Shown here: positions 52,440-62,226 of the stretch, one piece after another
Layout of the letters: every line of letters begins with the position of its first letter
Position numbering within the stretch: the first letter of the stretch is position 1
Assembly: GCF_019492055.1 (NCBI RefSeq)
Contig: NZ_JAICBX010000002.1
Location: 744,001 to 808,000 of the forward strand
Source of the DNA: Flavimaribacter sediminis
Lineage (GTDB): Bacteria; Pseudomonadota; Alphaproteobacteria; Rhizobiales; Rhizobiaceae
Length of the DNA: 64,000 bases
Reading direction: 5' to 3'
Translations under genes and position numbers: made by a program
Notes under the pieces: model-generated
Database searches by the model: none
Seen by the model: only the letters and a program-made list of their open reading frames with translations
What the model was told of the DNA's origin: nothing

Positions 52440-53633
52440 ATGACTTCATCCGATCCGATCGAAAATCTCGCCGCGCTTATCCGCTGCGCTTCCGTCACGC
52501 CGCAGGACGACGGCGCGCTCTCCTGCCTGCAGGCGATGCTCGAGCCGCTCGGTTTTTCGAGCGACCGCCGCGTCTTCGAGGACACGGATACGCCAGCGAT
52601 CGACAATCTCTATGCGCGGCTGGGCGACAGCGGTCCGCATCTGATGTTCGCCGGCCACACGGACGTGGTGCCGCCGGGCAACGAGGCCGCCTGGACACAT
52701 CCGCCATTCGACGCCGCAATCGCCGACGGCCGGATCTACGGGCGCGGCGCCGTCGACATGAAGGGCGGGATCGCCTGTTTCGTCGCAGCTGTGGCGCGGT
52801 TTGTCGAAGCGCATGGCCAGCCGGAAGGCTCGATCTCGCTGCTGATCACCGGGGACGAGGAAGGCCCCGCCGTCAACGGCACGGTCAAACTGCTGGAATG
52901 GGCGGCCGGAAAGGGCGAACGCTGGGACGGCTGCATTGTCGGAGAGCCAACCAATCCAGAGTCCCTCGGCGACATGATCAAGATCGGGCGGCGCGGCTCG
53001 CTAAGCGGCCGGATCACGGTCAACGGCGTTCAGGGCCACGTGGCCTATCCGCACCTCGCCGACAATCCGCTGCGCGCGCTGACGCCAATGCTTGACGCGC
53101 TGATGAACCCGCAGTTGGACGCAGGCACGGACGCTTTTCCGCCGACCAACCTGGAAGTCACCACCGTCGACGTCGGCAATCCGGCTTTGAATGTCATTCC
53201 GGCGAGCGCGCGGGCGAGCTTCAATATCCGCTTCAACGACACGTGGAGCGGTGAAACGCTGCGCGCCGAGATCAAAAACAGGCTCGAAAAGGCCGCGCGC
53301 GACGACGGATTGCGGCCCGGCCGCGGGCCTGCCGACTATGCGCTGGAATGGGTCGACCGCGTGAGCCCTGTCTTTCTCACCCGCGACGAGGCGCTGATCG
53401 GCGCGATGCGCGACGCGGTAAAAACGGTCACGGACCGGGAGCCGGCGCTATCCACCACAGGCGGCACATCCGACGCGCGCTTCATCAAGGATTACTGCCC
53501 TGTGCTGGAGTTCGGCCTTGTCGGCGACACCATGCACATGATCGACGAGAACGCCGGTCTCGATGATCTCGAGGGTCTGACGCAGATCTATCTCGCCTTC
53601 CTCGAACGCTGGTTCAGCAAGACGCCGCGATGA
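52440..53633 (+). CDS. dapE: Succinyl-diaminopimelate desuccinylase
   Basis: 397-residue di-zinc M20 peptidase-type enzyme that removes the succinyl group in lysine/DAP synthesis. Metal ligands: FAGHTDVVPPGN near 67, RGAVDMKGGIACF near 100, TGDEEGPAVNG near 135, GEPTN near 165, and MHMIDENAG near 365. The dimerisation domain contains RGSLSGRITVNGVQGHVAYP. Its stop overlaps the next gene by ATGA. Confidence 0.96.
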   Translation: MTSSDPIENLAALIRCASVTPQDDGALSCLQAMLEPLGFSSDRRVFEDTDTPAIDNLYARLGDSGPHLMFAGHTDVVPPGNEAAWTHPPFDAAIADGRIYGRGAVDMKGGIACFVAAVARFVEAHGQPEGSISLLITGDEEGPAVNGTVKLLEWAAGKGERWDGCIVGEPTNPESLGDMIKIGRRGSLSGRITVNGVQGHVAYPHLADNPLRALTPMLDALMNPQLDAGTDAFPPTNLEVTTVDVGNPALNVIPASARASFNIRFNDTWSGETLRAEIKNRLEKAARDDGLRPGRGPADYALEWVDRVSPVFLTRDEALIGAMRDAVKTVTDREPALSTTGGTSDARFIKDYCPVLEFGLVGDTMHMIDENAGLDDLEGLTQIYLAFLERWFSKTPR

Positions 53634-54199
53634 TCCCTTCCCTCGACGAAGTCGGACACTATCTGCGCGGCGTGTGGCTGCTGATACGCAACGACCCGGC
53701 GGGCATGCAGTATCTCGACTTCAGCAATCGCGGTTTTTGGCGCTCGTTCTGGGCCTATTTCTACATGCTGCCGGTTTATATCTATTCCTGGATCGACCTG
53801 CGCAACGTCATCCTGGCTTCCGATCCGCAAGCCTCTCCAGGGCTCGATTTCTTTTTGCGCCAGGCCGCTGAAAGCGCGCTGACGATCGCGACGTTTCTGG
53901 CGCTGCTCGCCCTGCTTTCGCGGCCGCTGGGCTTCAGCCATCGTTTCGGGCACTGGCTGATCGCGTCCAACTGGTACGGACTCGCCTTTTCCTATGTGCT
54001 GACCGCGCCGCAGGTTCTCCACCGCTTCATGCCGGAATCACCGCTGCCGGCCCTGCTGACATTCACGCTGATCATATTTTCCATCTGGGCGAGTTTCCGC
54101 GTCTATCGCCGCGTCCTCGCGGACAACGCACCCGTCGCGATTTTCATCATCGCGATGGAGTTCGGCTGGGTGTTCCTGACCTACTATCTGTTCGGTTGA
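53630..54199 (+). CDS. Conserved membrane protein of unknown function
   Basis: 189-residue protein with about four hydrophobic segments (residues 40-58, 84-104, 118-135, 143-160 and a last near 170-188). No motif I can name. The start overlaps dapE by ATGA, so it is translated with it; relatives sit between dapE and truA in other Hyphomicrobiales. It ends two bases from the convergent arsC-like gene. Confidence 0.7.
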   Translation: MIPSLDEVGHYLRGVWLLIRNDPAGMQYLDFSNRGFWRSFWAYFYMLPVYIYSWIDLRNVILASDPQASPGLDFFLRQAAESALTIATFLALLALLSRPLGFSHRFGHWLIASNWYGLAFSYVLTAPQVLHRFMPESPLPALLTFTLIIFSIWASFRVYRRVLADNAPVAIFIIAMEFGWVFLTYYLFG

Positions 54200-54201
54200 G
54201 C

Positions 54202-54603
54202 CTATTTGCGAACGACCTCGCCGTCCTCCTTCGCGAAGGCGCCGATATCCGGATTGTCCAGAAGCTCCAGAACCTTCTCCGAAGGCCTGCAGAGAGCCGC
54301 GCCCTTGTCCGCCACGACCACCGGCCGGTTCATCAGGATTGGATGCTCGACCATGAAGTCGATCAGCTGGTCGTCGCTCCATTTCGGATCGTCGAGGGCA
54401 AGCTCGTCATAGGGCGTGCCCTTGCGGCGCAGAAGATCGCGCACGGGCATGTCCATGGCGGCGATCAGCGCGACGAGCTTGTCGCGGCCGGGCGGCGTTT
54501 TCAGATACTCGATGACCTCCGGCTCGACGCCGGACTGCCGGATCATCGCCAGCGTGTTGCGCGACGTGCCGCAGGCGGGGTTGTGGTAGATGGTGACTGA
54601 CAT
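54202..54603 (-). CDS. arsC: Arsenate reductase (glutaredoxin type)
   Basis: 133-residue ArsC-family protein with thioredoxin fold. The active-site Cys is in HNPACGTSRNTLAMI (Cys 11), and the basic triad residues match LLRRKGTPYDEL near 58 and PILMNRPVVVADKG near 90 (Arg of the NRP motif). It reduces arsenate with glutathione. No other ars genes are near; it follows truA by ten bases, so it is probably a constitutive passenger of the def-fmt-truA operon. Confidence 0.88.
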   Translation of the reverse strand: MSVTIYHNPACGTSRNTLAMIRQSGVEPEVIEYLKTPPGRDKLVALIAAMDMPVRDLLRRKGTPYDELALDDPKWSDDQLIDFMVEHPILMNRPVVVADKGAALCRPSEKVLELLDNPDIGAFAKEDGEVVRK

Positions 54604-54613
54604 TGCTTTGTCC

Positions 54614-55357
54614 TCAGTAGTCGACTCTCAGAAAATACAGGCCTTCCGGCCCCGCGACCGGTCCGCAGGCGGCCCTATTGCGCGCTTCAAGCGCGGCCTT
54701 GACGTCGTCCGGCGTCCAGGACCCCTCGCCGACCACCCGCAACGTGCCCGCAAAGGAACGGATCTGGTTGTGAAGGAAGGATCGCGCCGAAGCGTGGATC
54801 GTTACATTATGACCGTCGCGTGTGACATCCAGACGATCAAGCGACTTGACGGGATCCCTGGCCTGGCACTGGACCGAGCGGAAAGTGGTGAAATCGTGCC
54901 GCCCGACGAGCAACTGGGCCGCCTCGTGCATCGCCGCGTGATCGAGCGGGCGCGGCGCCCACAGCGCATGCTTCCTCTCCAGCGCCAGCGGCGCCGGACG
55001 GTTGACGATGCGATAGACGTAGTGACGGGCGACGGCGGAGAACCGGGCGTCGAAATCGGCCTCGGCCGGCATCGCCTCGATGATGGCGATGGTGTCGCCC
55101 GCCTGGCCAAGATGGGCGTTGAGCGCGTTGCGAACGGTTTCCGCCGGCCATTGCTTTTGAAAATCCAGATGGGCGACCTGGCCGAGCGCGTGCACGCCGG
55201 CGTCGGTGCGCCCGGCGCCGCGCACCGTGATCGTCTCGCCGGTGAATTTCAGCGCGGCTTCCTCGATGGCGCCCTGGATCGAACGGCCATTGTCCTGCCG
55301 TTGCCAGCCGACATAGCCCGTGCCGTCATATTCGACGGTCAGGCGATAGCGCGGCAT
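54614..55357 (-). CDS. truA: tRNA pseudouridine synthase A
   Basis: 247-residue enzyme making pseudouridine at tRNA positions 38-40. [20 protein letters not shown] at the start, [20 protein letters not shown] with the catalytic Asp near 52, [20 protein letters not shown] near 195. The ATG overlaps the fmt stop by one base (tgatg). Confidence 0.96.
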   Translation of the reverse strand: MPRYRLTVEYDGTGYVGWQRQDNGRSIQGAIEEAALKFTGETITVRGAGRTDAGVHALGQVAHLDFQKQWPAETVRNALNAHLGQAGDTIAIIEAMPAEADFDARFSAVARHYVYRIVNRPAPLALERKHALWAPRPLDHAAMHEAAQLLVGRHDFTTFRSVQCQARDPVKSLDRLDVTRDGHNVTIHASARSFLHNQIRSFAGTLRVVGEGSWTPDDVKAALEARNRAACGPVAGPEGLYFLRVDY

Positions 55358-56286
55358 CAGCCGATCACCGCGCCGGGAGCGACGGCGGCGCCGCGCAGGA
55401 AATCCTCCGCCGTCATCGCCTTGCCGCCGGCTTTCTGCAGTTCGACAAGCCGGACGGCGCCGTCGCCGCAGGCGACGCTCAAGCGGTCGTCAAGCACGGT
55501 TCCGGGCTCACCGCCGCCTTCAGCCAGTTGCGAGCGCAGCAGTTTGACGCGCTCGGCCTTGCCGCCGAGCATCATCTCTGTCCAGGCGCCGGGAAAGGGC
55601 GACAGTCCGCGGATCCGGTTGTGAACCTCCGTAGCCGGCTGGGTAAAGTCGATCCGTGTCTCCGCCTTGGTGATCTTTTCGGCGTAGAGCACGCCGTCTT
55701 CCGGTTGCGGGGTCAGCGTCAGCGAATCGCGCTCGAGAGCGGCCATCGCCCGCTGCATCAGGTCCGCGCCGATCAGCATAAGCTGGTCGTGCAGCTCGCC
55801 CGCCGTCATGTCGGGACCGATTTCCACCCGCTCCTCCATGGCGACAGGGCCTGTGTCGAGCCCTTCGTCCATCTTCATAACCATGGTCCCGGTTTCCCTG
55901 TCGCCGGCCATGATCGCCCGCTGGATCGGAGCCGCCCCGCGCCAGCGCGGCAGGAGAGACGCATGGCCGTTGTAACAGCCAAGGCGCGTTCCCTCGAGAA
56001 TGGGCTTCGGGAGAATGAGGCCGTAGGCGACGACAACCGCGACATCGGCGTCGAGCGCACGGAATTCTTCCTGTTCTTCTTCGCTTTTAAGACTTTTCGG
56101 GGTTCGCACGGGAAAGCCGAGGATTTCGGCCTGCCGGTGGACCGGCGACTTGACCGTTTCCAGGCCGCGCCGGCCGCCGGGCCGCGGCGGCTGGGAATAG
56201 ACCGCGACGATCTCGTGTCCATAGCCGGCAAGGGACGCCAGCGTCGGAACGGCGAAGTCGGGTGTCCCCATGAAGATGATGCGCAA
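55357..56286 (-). CDS. fmt: Methionyl-tRNA formyltransferase
   Basis: 309-residue enzyme that formylates initiator Met-t[23 protein letters not shown], then the catalytic [19 protein letters not shown] near 107 and [13 protein letters not shown] near 140; C-terminal OB-like domain ([20 protein letters not shown]). Functions with the peptide deformylase encoded just upstream, 39 bases away. Confidence 0.96.
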   Translation of the reverse strand: MRIIFMGTPDFAVPTLASLAGYGHEIVAVYSQPPRPGGRRGLETVKSPVHRQAEILGFPVRTPKSLKSEEEQEEFRALDADVAVVVAYGLILPKPILEGTRLGCYNGHASLLPRWRGAAPIQRAIMAGDRETGTMVMKMDEGLDTGPVAMEERVEIGPDMTAGELHDQLMLIGADLMQRAMAALERDSLTLTPQPEDGVLYAEKITKAETRIDFTQPATEVHNRIRGLSPFPGAWTEMMLGGKAERVKLLRSQLAEGGGEPGTVLDDRLSVACGDGAVRLVELQKAGGKAMTAEDFLRGAAVAPGAVIG

Positions 56287-56325
56287 GGATCGCTCCCGGA
56301 TGTTTCTTTGCCCGCAGGCGGCCTG

Positions 56326-56850
56326 TCACATCGCCGGCTGGCCGCGGGACTTCGCCAGTTTGGTGAATTTCCGGATGACCATGTCGCGTTTCAGCTTCGA
56401 CAGATAGTCGATGAAAAGCACGCCGTTCAGGTGGTCGATCTCGTGCTGCAGGCATGTCGCAAGAATGCCGTCGGCCTCGATGGTCTGGCGCGCGCCGTAA
56501 TAGTCGACATAGTCGACGGTCACCGACGCCGGCCGCTCGACCTCGGCGTAGTAGTCCGGGATCGACAGACAGCCTTCCTCGTAGACGGACCGCTCGTCCG
56601 ATGACGCCAGGATCTTCGGATTGAAGAACACCATCGGCGCTTTTTCCTCGTCGTCGCCTGAACAGTCGACGACCACGATGTTGCGCGGAACGCCGATCTG
56701 GATTCCGGCGAGGCCGATGCCAGGCGCGTCGTACATGGTTTCCAGCATGTCGTCGGCGAGCTTGCGGACGGACTCGTCCACCTGCTCGAAATCCTCTGAT
56801 TTCTTTCTGAGAACCGGATCGGGAAGAAGAACGATAGGCTTGATTGTCAT
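56326..56850 (-). CDS. def: Peptide deformylase
   Basis: 174-residue metalloenzyme removing the formyl group from new proteins. Motif 1 is [10 protein letters not shown] (residues 46-55) with Gly in place of the more common second Ala, motif 2 [10 protein letters not shown] (Cys ligand), motif 3 QHEIDHLNG (two His ligands and the catalytic Glu). The second ATG ([20 protein letters not shown]) fits the family start. First gene of def-fmt-truA-arsC; divergent from rmuC. Confidence 0.95.
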   Translation of the reverse strand: MTIKPIVLLPDPVLRKKSEDFEQVDESVRKLADDMLETMYDAPGIGLAGIQIGVPRNIVVVDCSGDDEEKAPMVFFNPKILASSDERSVYEEGCLSIPDYYAEVERPASVTVDYVDYYGARQTIEADGILATCLQHEIDHLNGVLFIDYLSKLKRDMVIRKFTKLAKSRGQPAM

Positions 56851-56952
56851 GGCATGCACTTAAGCATTCGGCGCGCCCGGGTCAATTCTCCGGATTATCC
56901 ATGTTCCCGTTTTGATCTGGCATTGGCGGGCGAATCAGATAGAGTCGCGCCC

Positions 56953-58209
56953 ATGGATCCTGTTCAGCTATCATTCGACCAGCCCGTGCTGCAGGCGGGC
57001 GAGACGACCGTAACGCTTGGCATGGCGCTCGCCGTCGCCGTCGCGATCGTGATTCTTCTTTTTATTCTCGCCGTTTCGATCGCGCGCCGATCCGCCCGCC
57101 GACGGGCGGAAGCCGCTGAAGCCGCGCGCCAGGACGCCGCCAGACGCGCCGCCGAGACCGAGACCCGGCTGGCCGACATTCTGAAAACCCAGTCGGAGAT
57201 GCAGGGCCGCATGGCGACGATCGCCGAAGTGTTCGGCACGCGCCAGACGGAAATCAACAAGTCGATCAACGAACGCCTCGACGGCATGACCCAGCGGCTG
57301 GGCGCGACGATCAGCGAGCAGACAAAGTCCACGCATGAAAACCTGGCGCGGCTGCAGGAACGGCTTGCCGTGATCGACACGGCGCAGAACAACATCCAGG
57401 CGCTCGCCAAGGATGTCGTCGGCCTGCAGGCGATCCTCGCCAACAAGCAGACGCGCGGCGCATTCGGCCAGGCCCGCATGGAGGCGATCATCGCCGACGG
57501 CCTGCCCTCGAACGCCTATGCATTCCAGGCGACGCTGAGTAATGGCAACCGGCCGGACTGTCTGGTCTACATGCCCAATGACGCCCCTGCCCTTGTCGTC
57601 GACGCCAAGTTTCCGCTGGAAGCCTGGAACGCCATTCGCGAGAACGAGGATCCGGAAGCCTCAAAACAGAAGGCGCAGCAGTTTCGTCGCGACGTGGAAG
57701 TGCATATCCGCGATATCGCGGACAAATATCTGATCACCGGCGAAACCCAGGACACGGCCTTCATGTTCGTGCCGTCGGAATCGATCTTCGCCGAAATCCA
57801 CGAGAATTTTGAAGCCACGATCCAGAAGGCGCACCGCTCGCGCGTCGTGCTGGTGTCGCCGTCGCTGCTTATGCTGTCGCTGCAGGTGGTTCAGGCGATC
57901 CTGAAGGACGCGCGCATGCGTGAACAGGCGCATCTGATCCAGGGCGAGGTGGCGCGGCTGATGGACGACCTGACCCGGCTGGACGATCGCGTCGGCAAGC
58001 TGCAGACCCATTTCGGCCAGGCGCAGCGGGACATCGACCAGATTCTCACGACAACCGGCAAGATCACCAAGCGCGGCGCAAAGATCGAAGCGCTGGAGAT
58101 CGAGGCCGATCCGTCGTCAGAAAGACCGGCCGCGCCTGAACAGGAAAGCAAGCCGGTGTCCGTGCCCGGTCACACGGGCGCGTTGAAACTGCACGCCGGC
58201 GGGCAGTAG
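56953..58209 (+). CDS. rmuC: DNA recombination protein RmuC
   Basis: 418-residue protein. One N-terminal membrane helix (TLGMALAVAVAIVILLFILA), then a long coiled coil (about 50-160, rich in Ala, Glu, Arg), then the RmuC nuclease-like domain: VVDAKFPLEAWNAIRENEDP near 215, DTAFMFVPSESIFAEIHENF near 270 and SPSLLMLSLQVVQAILKDAR. RmuC limits DNA inversions at short inverted repeats in E. coli and has been linked to phage defence. The ATG at 56953 places the helix at the N-terminus. Confidence 0.92.
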   Translation: MDPVQLSFDQPVLQAGETTVTLGMALAVAVAIVILLFILAVSIARRSARRRAEAAEAARQDAARRAAETETRLADILKTQSEMQGRMATIAEVFGTRQTEINKSINERLDGMTQRLGATISEQTKSTHENLARLQERLAVIDTAQNNIQALAKDVVGLQAILANKQTRGAFGQARMEAIIADGLPSNAYAFQATLSNGNRPDCLVYMPNDAPALVVDAKFPLEAWNAIRENEDPEASKQKAQQFRRDVEVHIRDIADKYLITGETQDTAFMFVPSESIFAEIHENFEATIQKAHRSRVVLVSPSLLMLSLQVVQAILKDARMREQAHLIQGEVARLMDDLTRLDDRVGKLQTHFGQAQRDIDQILTTTGKITKRGAKIEALEIEADPSSERPAAPEQESKPVSVPGHTGALKLHAGGQ

Positions 58210-58232
58210 GTCTTACTACAAGGATCGGTTGG

Positions 58233-58670
58233 TCAGGAAGACTTGCGACGGAGGCGGATCACCACATCGACATGGGCGATTTCCATGCCTTCGGGGGCTT
58301 CCGGCAAGCCGTTTACGCTCAATCCGCTGACGGGAATGTCCATCACCTCAGATTCGCCTTCGACGAAGAAATGGTGGTGATCGGAGGTATTGGTGTCGAA
58401 ATAGGTCTTGGCCGATTCGACAGCGAGAACCCTCAACATGCCCGCATCGGTAAACTGGTGCAGCGTATTGTAAACGGTGGCGAGCGACACAGGCACGCCG
58501 GCCGTTACGGCCTCGTCATGCAGTTCCTCGGCGGTCAGATGGCGGTCACCCTTGGCGAATAACAGCCCTGCGAGCGCTATTCTCTGGCGCGTCGGACGCA
58601 GGCCCGCAGAACGGAGGCGATCGCCGGCGAAGCGCGTCGGGCACGTCTTTTGTTCTGTAAGATGATGCAT
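58233..58670 (-). CDS. irr: Irr-type Fur-family iron/heme response regulator
   Basis: 145-residue Fur-family protein. RSAGLRPTRQRIALAGLLFA and AGVPVSLATVYNTLHQFTDA form the winged helix; the His cluster SDHHHFFVEG near 100 is typical of Irr. A Cys-Pro pair occurs at residues 10-11 (KTCPTRF), the core of heme-regulatory motifs, in a place where many rhizobial Irr proteins have none. The ATG at 58670 starts the family-like N-terminus; a longer frame reads upstream without similarity. Divergent from fabA, as in other members of the order. Confidence 0.88.
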   Translation of the reverse strand: MHHLTEQKTCPTRFAGDRLRSAGLRPTRQRIALAGLLFAKGDRHLTAEELHDEAVTAGVPVSLATVYNTLHQFTDAGMLRVLAVESAKTYFDTNTSDHHHFFVEGESEVMDIPVSGLSVNGLPEAPEGMEIAHVDVVIRLRRKSS

Positions 58671-59050
58671 TTCTCTTCGTCTTGGCCGCAAATGGTTGAA
58701 ATTGATCACATGTATATATCCGGACTGAGCCCATCTTTCAATAGTTGAGTTCTCAAGTCCTATTTTACGTCTCAGCCTGACTATACGGAAAATGATCCGA
58801 TTTCGCCATCCCCATGGTTTCCGCCACCCGAGGTAATGTGATAGATGATCGGCGAAATTCACAGCGGAGTCGACCTGGCCACCGGAAAAGCCGGCAATGC
58901 ACATGTCGGCTACACCCCCCGCGGCCCTGAATTCCCGGCGCAATCGGAAGTTCGCAACGGGGTTTCTTTGTGCTAAGGCGGGCCAGGCAAGCAAGAACAG
59001 GGACTGCGCCGCTACTGACGGCGTGGCGTTTTCGGGAGTAACTTCAGTAC
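58671..59050. other. Divergent promoter region between irr and fabA
   Basis: No gene in 380 bases. Both divergent transcripts must start here. An inverted repeat ttgagttctcaa (58745-58756, arms of five) lies about 75 bases from the irr start and could be a regulator site; no Fur/Irr or RirA box could be assigned with confidence. Confidence 0.5.
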
Positions 59051-59563
59051 ATGAACACCAGGAAATCCAGCTTCAGCTACGATGACATTCTGACTTGCTC
59101 GCATGGCGACATGTTTGGACAGGGCAACGCACAGCTTCCGCTTCCGCCGATGCTGATGTTTCATCGTATCACGGCCATTTCGGAAACGGGCGGCGAATAC
59201 GGCAAAGGCTATGTCCGGGCCGAATTCGACGTCACACCCGAACTCTGGTTCTTCAAATGCCATTTCGAGGGCGACCCCGTAATGCCCGGTTGCCTGGGTC
59301 TTGACGCTTTGTGGCAGATGACCGGCTTCTTTCTCGGCTGGCTCGGCGAACCCGGTCGCGGCCGGGCGATTTCCTGCGGCGAGGTCAAACTCACCAAGAT
59401 GGTGACCCCCGAGACCAAGCTTGTGGAATTCGGCGTTGATTTCAAGCGCGTCATCCGTGGACGTCTGGTGCTTGGCATCGGCGACGGGTGGGCGAACGCC
59501 GACGGCGAACCGTCCTACAAGGCAAGCGATCTGCGCGTTGGCCTTTTCCAGGAAAAGGCGTAG
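59051..59563 (+). CDS. fabA: 3-hydroxydecanoyl-ACP dehydratase/isomerase
   Basis: 170-residue enzyme that dehydrates 3-hydroxydecanoyl-ACP and isomerises the product, the branch point to unsaturated fatty acids. Catalytic His in [20 protein letters not shown] (near 70) and Asp 84 region in the same stretch; [17 protein letters not shown] follows. A gggag site lies 13 bases upstream. First of fabA-fabB-fabI. Confidence 0.97.
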   Translation: MNTRKSSFSYDDILTCSHGDMFGQGNAQLPLPPMLMFHRITAISETGGEYGKGYVRAEFDVTPELWFFKCHFEGDPVMPGCLGLDALWQMTGFFLGWLGEPGRGRAISCGEVKLTKMVTPETKLVEFGVDFKRVIRGRLVLGIGDGWANADGEPSYKASDLRVGLFQEKA

Positions 59564-59622
59564 GAACCGGTTCCGAATACTCTCGGATCCAGCATCGACA
59601 GGCTTTGCGGAAAGGACACCGT

Positions 59623-60843
59623 ATGAAAAGAGTTGTCGTCACCGGAATGGGGATCGTCTCCTCCATCGGGAACAATGCGCAGGAAGTCACCGACTCGTTG
59701 CGCAACGCCCGGTCCGGCATTACCTTTTCCCAGGATTTTGCCGACCACGGCTTCAAATGCCAGGTATGGGGCGCGCCGACGCTCGACCCCACCGATCTGG
59801 TCGACCGCCGCGCCATGCGGTTTCTGAGCAAGGGCGGCGCGTGGAATCACGTCGCCATGCTGCAGGCGATCGAAGACAGCGGCGTTGAACAGGACGATAT
59901 TTCCAGCGAGCGGACAGGCATCGTGATGGGATCCGGCGGGCCGTCGACCCGCACCATCGTCGACGCCGCGGACACCACCCGCGAGAAAGGAAGCCCGCGA
60001 CGGATCGGACCCTTTGCAGTGCCGAAGGCGATGTCGTCGACAGCCTCTGCGACGCTCGCCACGTGGTTCAAGATTCACGGAGTGAACTACTCGATCTCCT
60101 CGGCGTGTTCGACTTCGGCGCATTGCATCGGGAACGCCTACGAACTCATCCAGATGGGCAAGCAGGACATGGTGTTCGCCGGCGGCCACGAGGATCTCGA
60201 CTGGACCATGTCGAACCTTTTCGACGCGATGGGCGCGATGACTTCGAAATTCAACGACAGCGCCGCCACCGCATCGCGCGCCTACGACATCAGCCGCGAC
60301 GGCTTCGTCATCGCCGGCGGCGCCGGCGTGCTGATCCTGGAAGAGCTGGAGCATGCGAAAGCTCGCGGCGCCAAGATCTATGGCGAGATTGTCGGCTACG
60401 GCGCGACATCCGACGGCTACGACATGGTCGCGCCGTCCGGCGAAGGCGCAGTGCGCTGCATGAAGCTCGCCCTTTCAACAGTCGACGGTCCGGTGGACTA
60501 TATCAATACGCACGGAACCTCGACGCCGGTCGGAGATGCGGCCGAGATCGGGGCGATCCGCCAGGTTTTCGGCGAAGAGGCGCCCTTTGTCTCCTCGACC
60601 AAATCACTCACCGGACACTCATTGGGAGCGACCGGCGTGCAGGAATCCATCTACACGCTGCTGATGATGAACGAGGGCTTTATCTGCGAGAGCGCCCACA
60701 TAACGGAGCTCGACCCGGAATTCGAAGGCATACCGATTGTCCGCGAACGTATCGACGATGCGAAAATCGACATCGCCTTGTCGAACTCCTTCGGATTCGG
60801 TGGAACCAACGCAACGCTCGTTTTCAAGCGCTATAACGGATAG
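59623..60843 (+). CDS. fabB: 3-oxoacyl-ACP synthase I
   Basis: 406-residue condensing enzyme that extends the cis-unsaturated intermediate made by Fab[18 protein letters not shown] at the start; active Cys in [20 protein letters not shown] near 163, His in [16 protein letters not shown] near 300, Lys/His in [13 protein letters not shown] near 330. ATG at 59623 with aaagga upstream; a longer frame overlaps fabA in another phase. Confidence 0.97.
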   Translation: MKRVVVTGMGIVSSIGNNAQEVTDSLRNARSGITFSQDFADHGFKCQVWGAPTLDPTDLVDRRAMRFLSKGGAWNHVAMLQAIEDSGVEQDDISSERTGIVMGSGGPSTRTIVDAADTTREKGSPRRIGPFAVPKAMSSTASATLATWFKIHGVNYSISSACSTSAHCIGNAYELIQMGKQDMVFAGGHEDLDWTMSNLFDAMGAMTSKFNDSAATASRAYDISRDGFVIAGGAGVLILEELEHAKARGAKIYGEIVGYGATSDGYDMVAPSGEGAVRCMKLALSTVDGPVDYINTHGTSTPVGDAAEIGAIRQVFGEEAPFVSSTKSLTGHSLGATGVQESIYTLLMMNEGFICESAHITELDPEFEGIPIVRERIDDAKIDIALSNSFGFGGTNATLVFKRYNG

Positions 60844-60852
60844 GTTTTTTCC

Positions 60853-61665
60853 ATGAGTGGATTAATGACGGGCAAACGCGGCCTCATCATGGGAGTCGCA
60901 AACGACCATTCAATCGCTTGGGGAATTGCTCAGGCGCTGCATGCACAAGGCGCGGAACTCGCTTTTACCTATCAGGGCGAAGGCTTCGGCAAACGGGTGC
61001 GGCCTCTGGCGGAGAAAGTCGGCGCCGATCTCGTCATTCCATGCGACGTGGAAGCCATCGAGACGGTCGATTCCACTTTCGACACCATCGAACAGGCTTG
61101 GGGCGGCATCGATTTCGTGGTTCACGCCATCGGCTTTTCCGACCGCAACGAGCTCAAGGGTCTTTATGCGGATACGACACGCGCCAATTTCTCGCGCACC
61201 ATGGTCATCTCCTGCTTCTCATTCACTGAAATCGCCAAACGCGCGGCCAATCTCATGAAAGACGGCGGATCGATGATCACGCTGACCTACGCCGGCTCGA
61301 CCCGCGTGATGCCCAACTACAATGTCATGGGCGTCGCCAAGGCTGCGCTCGAGGCGAGCGTACGCTATCTCGCCGCCGATTACGGCCAGGACGGCATTCG
61401 CGTGAACGCCATTTCCGCCGGCCCGATCCGCACCCTTGCAGGCTCCGGCGTCGCCAATGCGCGGGAAATGTACAATTTCCAGCAGCGCAACTCGCCGATG
61501 CGCCGCACGGTCACGATCGACGATGTGGGCGGTTCGGCGCTTTATCTGCTTTCGGACCTTTCCAATGGCGTGACCGGCGAAATTCACTATGTCGATTCCG
61601 GCTACCACATCACGTCGATGCCGATCATCGAGGAACTGAAGAACCGCTATTCAAACGGACAGTGA
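60853..61665 (+). CDS. fabI: Enoyl-ACP reductase (NADH)
   Basis: 270-residue short-chain dehydrogenase closing each elongation cycle. RGLIMGVANDHSIAWGIAQA binds NADH; Tyr and Lys of the active site are in PNYNVMGVAKAALEASVRYL near 155-165; AISAGPIRTLAGSGVANARE is the substrate loop. It follows fabB by nine bases. Target of the triclosan class of inhibitors in other bacteria. Confidence 0.97.
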   Translation: MSGLMTGKRGLIMGVANDHSIAWGIAQALHAQGAELAFTYQGEGFGKRVRPLAEKVGADLVIPCDVEAIETVDSTFDTIEQAWGGIDFVVHAIGFSDRNELKGLYADTTRANFSRTMVISCFSFTEIAKRAANLMKDGGSMITLTYAGSTRVMPNYNVMGVAKAALEASVRYLAADYGQDGIRVNAISAGPIRTLAGSGVANAREMYNFQQRNSPMRRTVTIDDVGGSALYLLSDLSNGVTGEIHYVDSGYHITSMPIIEELKNRYSNGQ

Positions 61666-61667
61666 TC

Positions 61668-62030
61668 ATGGTCATGACACGCAGTTCCATCGTGTCAAAG
61701 GCAGTCCTAAAGGCCGCTGATCAATTGGGATTGATCGATGAGGAGCTTGCGCGCGTTCTGAGGCTCACACCCGCGCGATCCCTCGTTGCAAAAGCAATCC
61801 CTGCCTCTATTTCGGCAGGCGCGAATTCAGATGACAGGGCTCTGCTGCTCATTCGCATTTTTCGGTTACTCGACACGTTGTCGGCCGGTAGCGCGGAGAC
61901 AATGAGACAGTGGATGCAAAACGAAAATCTGGCGCTGGGGTGCAAACCACGAAATCTTGTGGTGACAGAGGACGGTCTGAGCCGCGTCTTCGATTATCTC
62001 AACGGACGCGTGAAGACGCCCGTTCACTAG
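61668..62030 (+). CDS. MbcA/ParS-type antitoxin-domain protein (DUF2384-like)
   Basis: 120-residue protein. The C-terminal half shows the toxin-binding domain of MbcA/ParS/Xre antitoxins: IRIFRLLDTLSAGSAETMRQ, QNENLALGCKPRNLV and GLSRVFDYLNGRV. The N-terminal half (SKAVLKAADQLGLIDEELAR, VLRLTPARSLVAKAI) resembles the Xre-like helix-turn-helix. Such antitoxins usually pair with a RES toxin, but none is adjacent. The start is uncertain: GTG 61662 overlaps the fabI stop, ATG 61668 and 61674 are also possible. It may be an orphan regulator expressed with the fab operon. Confidence 0.7.
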   Translation: MVMTRSSIVSKAVLKAADQLGLIDEELARVLRLTPARSLVAKAIPASISAGANSDDRALLLIRIFRLLDTLSAGSAETMRQWMQNENLALGCKPRNLVVTEDGLSRVFDYLNGRVKTPVH

Positions 62031-62226
62031 ACGCTAGGTATTCTTGTCTCTTCCGGGCAAACCTTTGAATGGCGCTGTCTTCCGCCCGTATGACGGGACA
62101 AAAGGCGGCCGCCGGACGCGTCCGGATTTGTGACGTAGCCGTGTTCTGGCCGCCTTTGTCGGGATATCCTTCCCTGAGAATGAATGCACCTTTCCTGGCG
62201 TCTGGCCGTTCGTTGCTATCCATCAT
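61999..62226 (-). CDS. Small protein downstream of the DUF6338-like gene
   Basis: 75-residue hydrophilic protein without a nameable domain (MMDSNERPDARKGAFILREG, then YPDKGGQNTATSQIRTRPA). The start lies inside the end of the DUF6338-like gene (overlap of eleven bases), which suggests translational coupling. Genes of this membrane family are often followed by a short Gly/Pro/Thr-rich reading frame, and this may be a diverged case. Its 3' end overlaps the convergent ParS-like gene by about 30 bases. Confidence 0.45.
   Translation of the reverse strand: MMDSNERPDARKGAFILREGYPDKGGQNTATSQIRTRPAAAFCPVIRAEDSAIQRFARKRQEYLASSERASSRVR

Noticed and set aside
58671-59050. Iron-responsive boxes (Irr or RirA type) upstream of irr
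   Set aside because: Only a 5-bp-arm inverted repeat was found; it does not match the known boxes well enough to be named.
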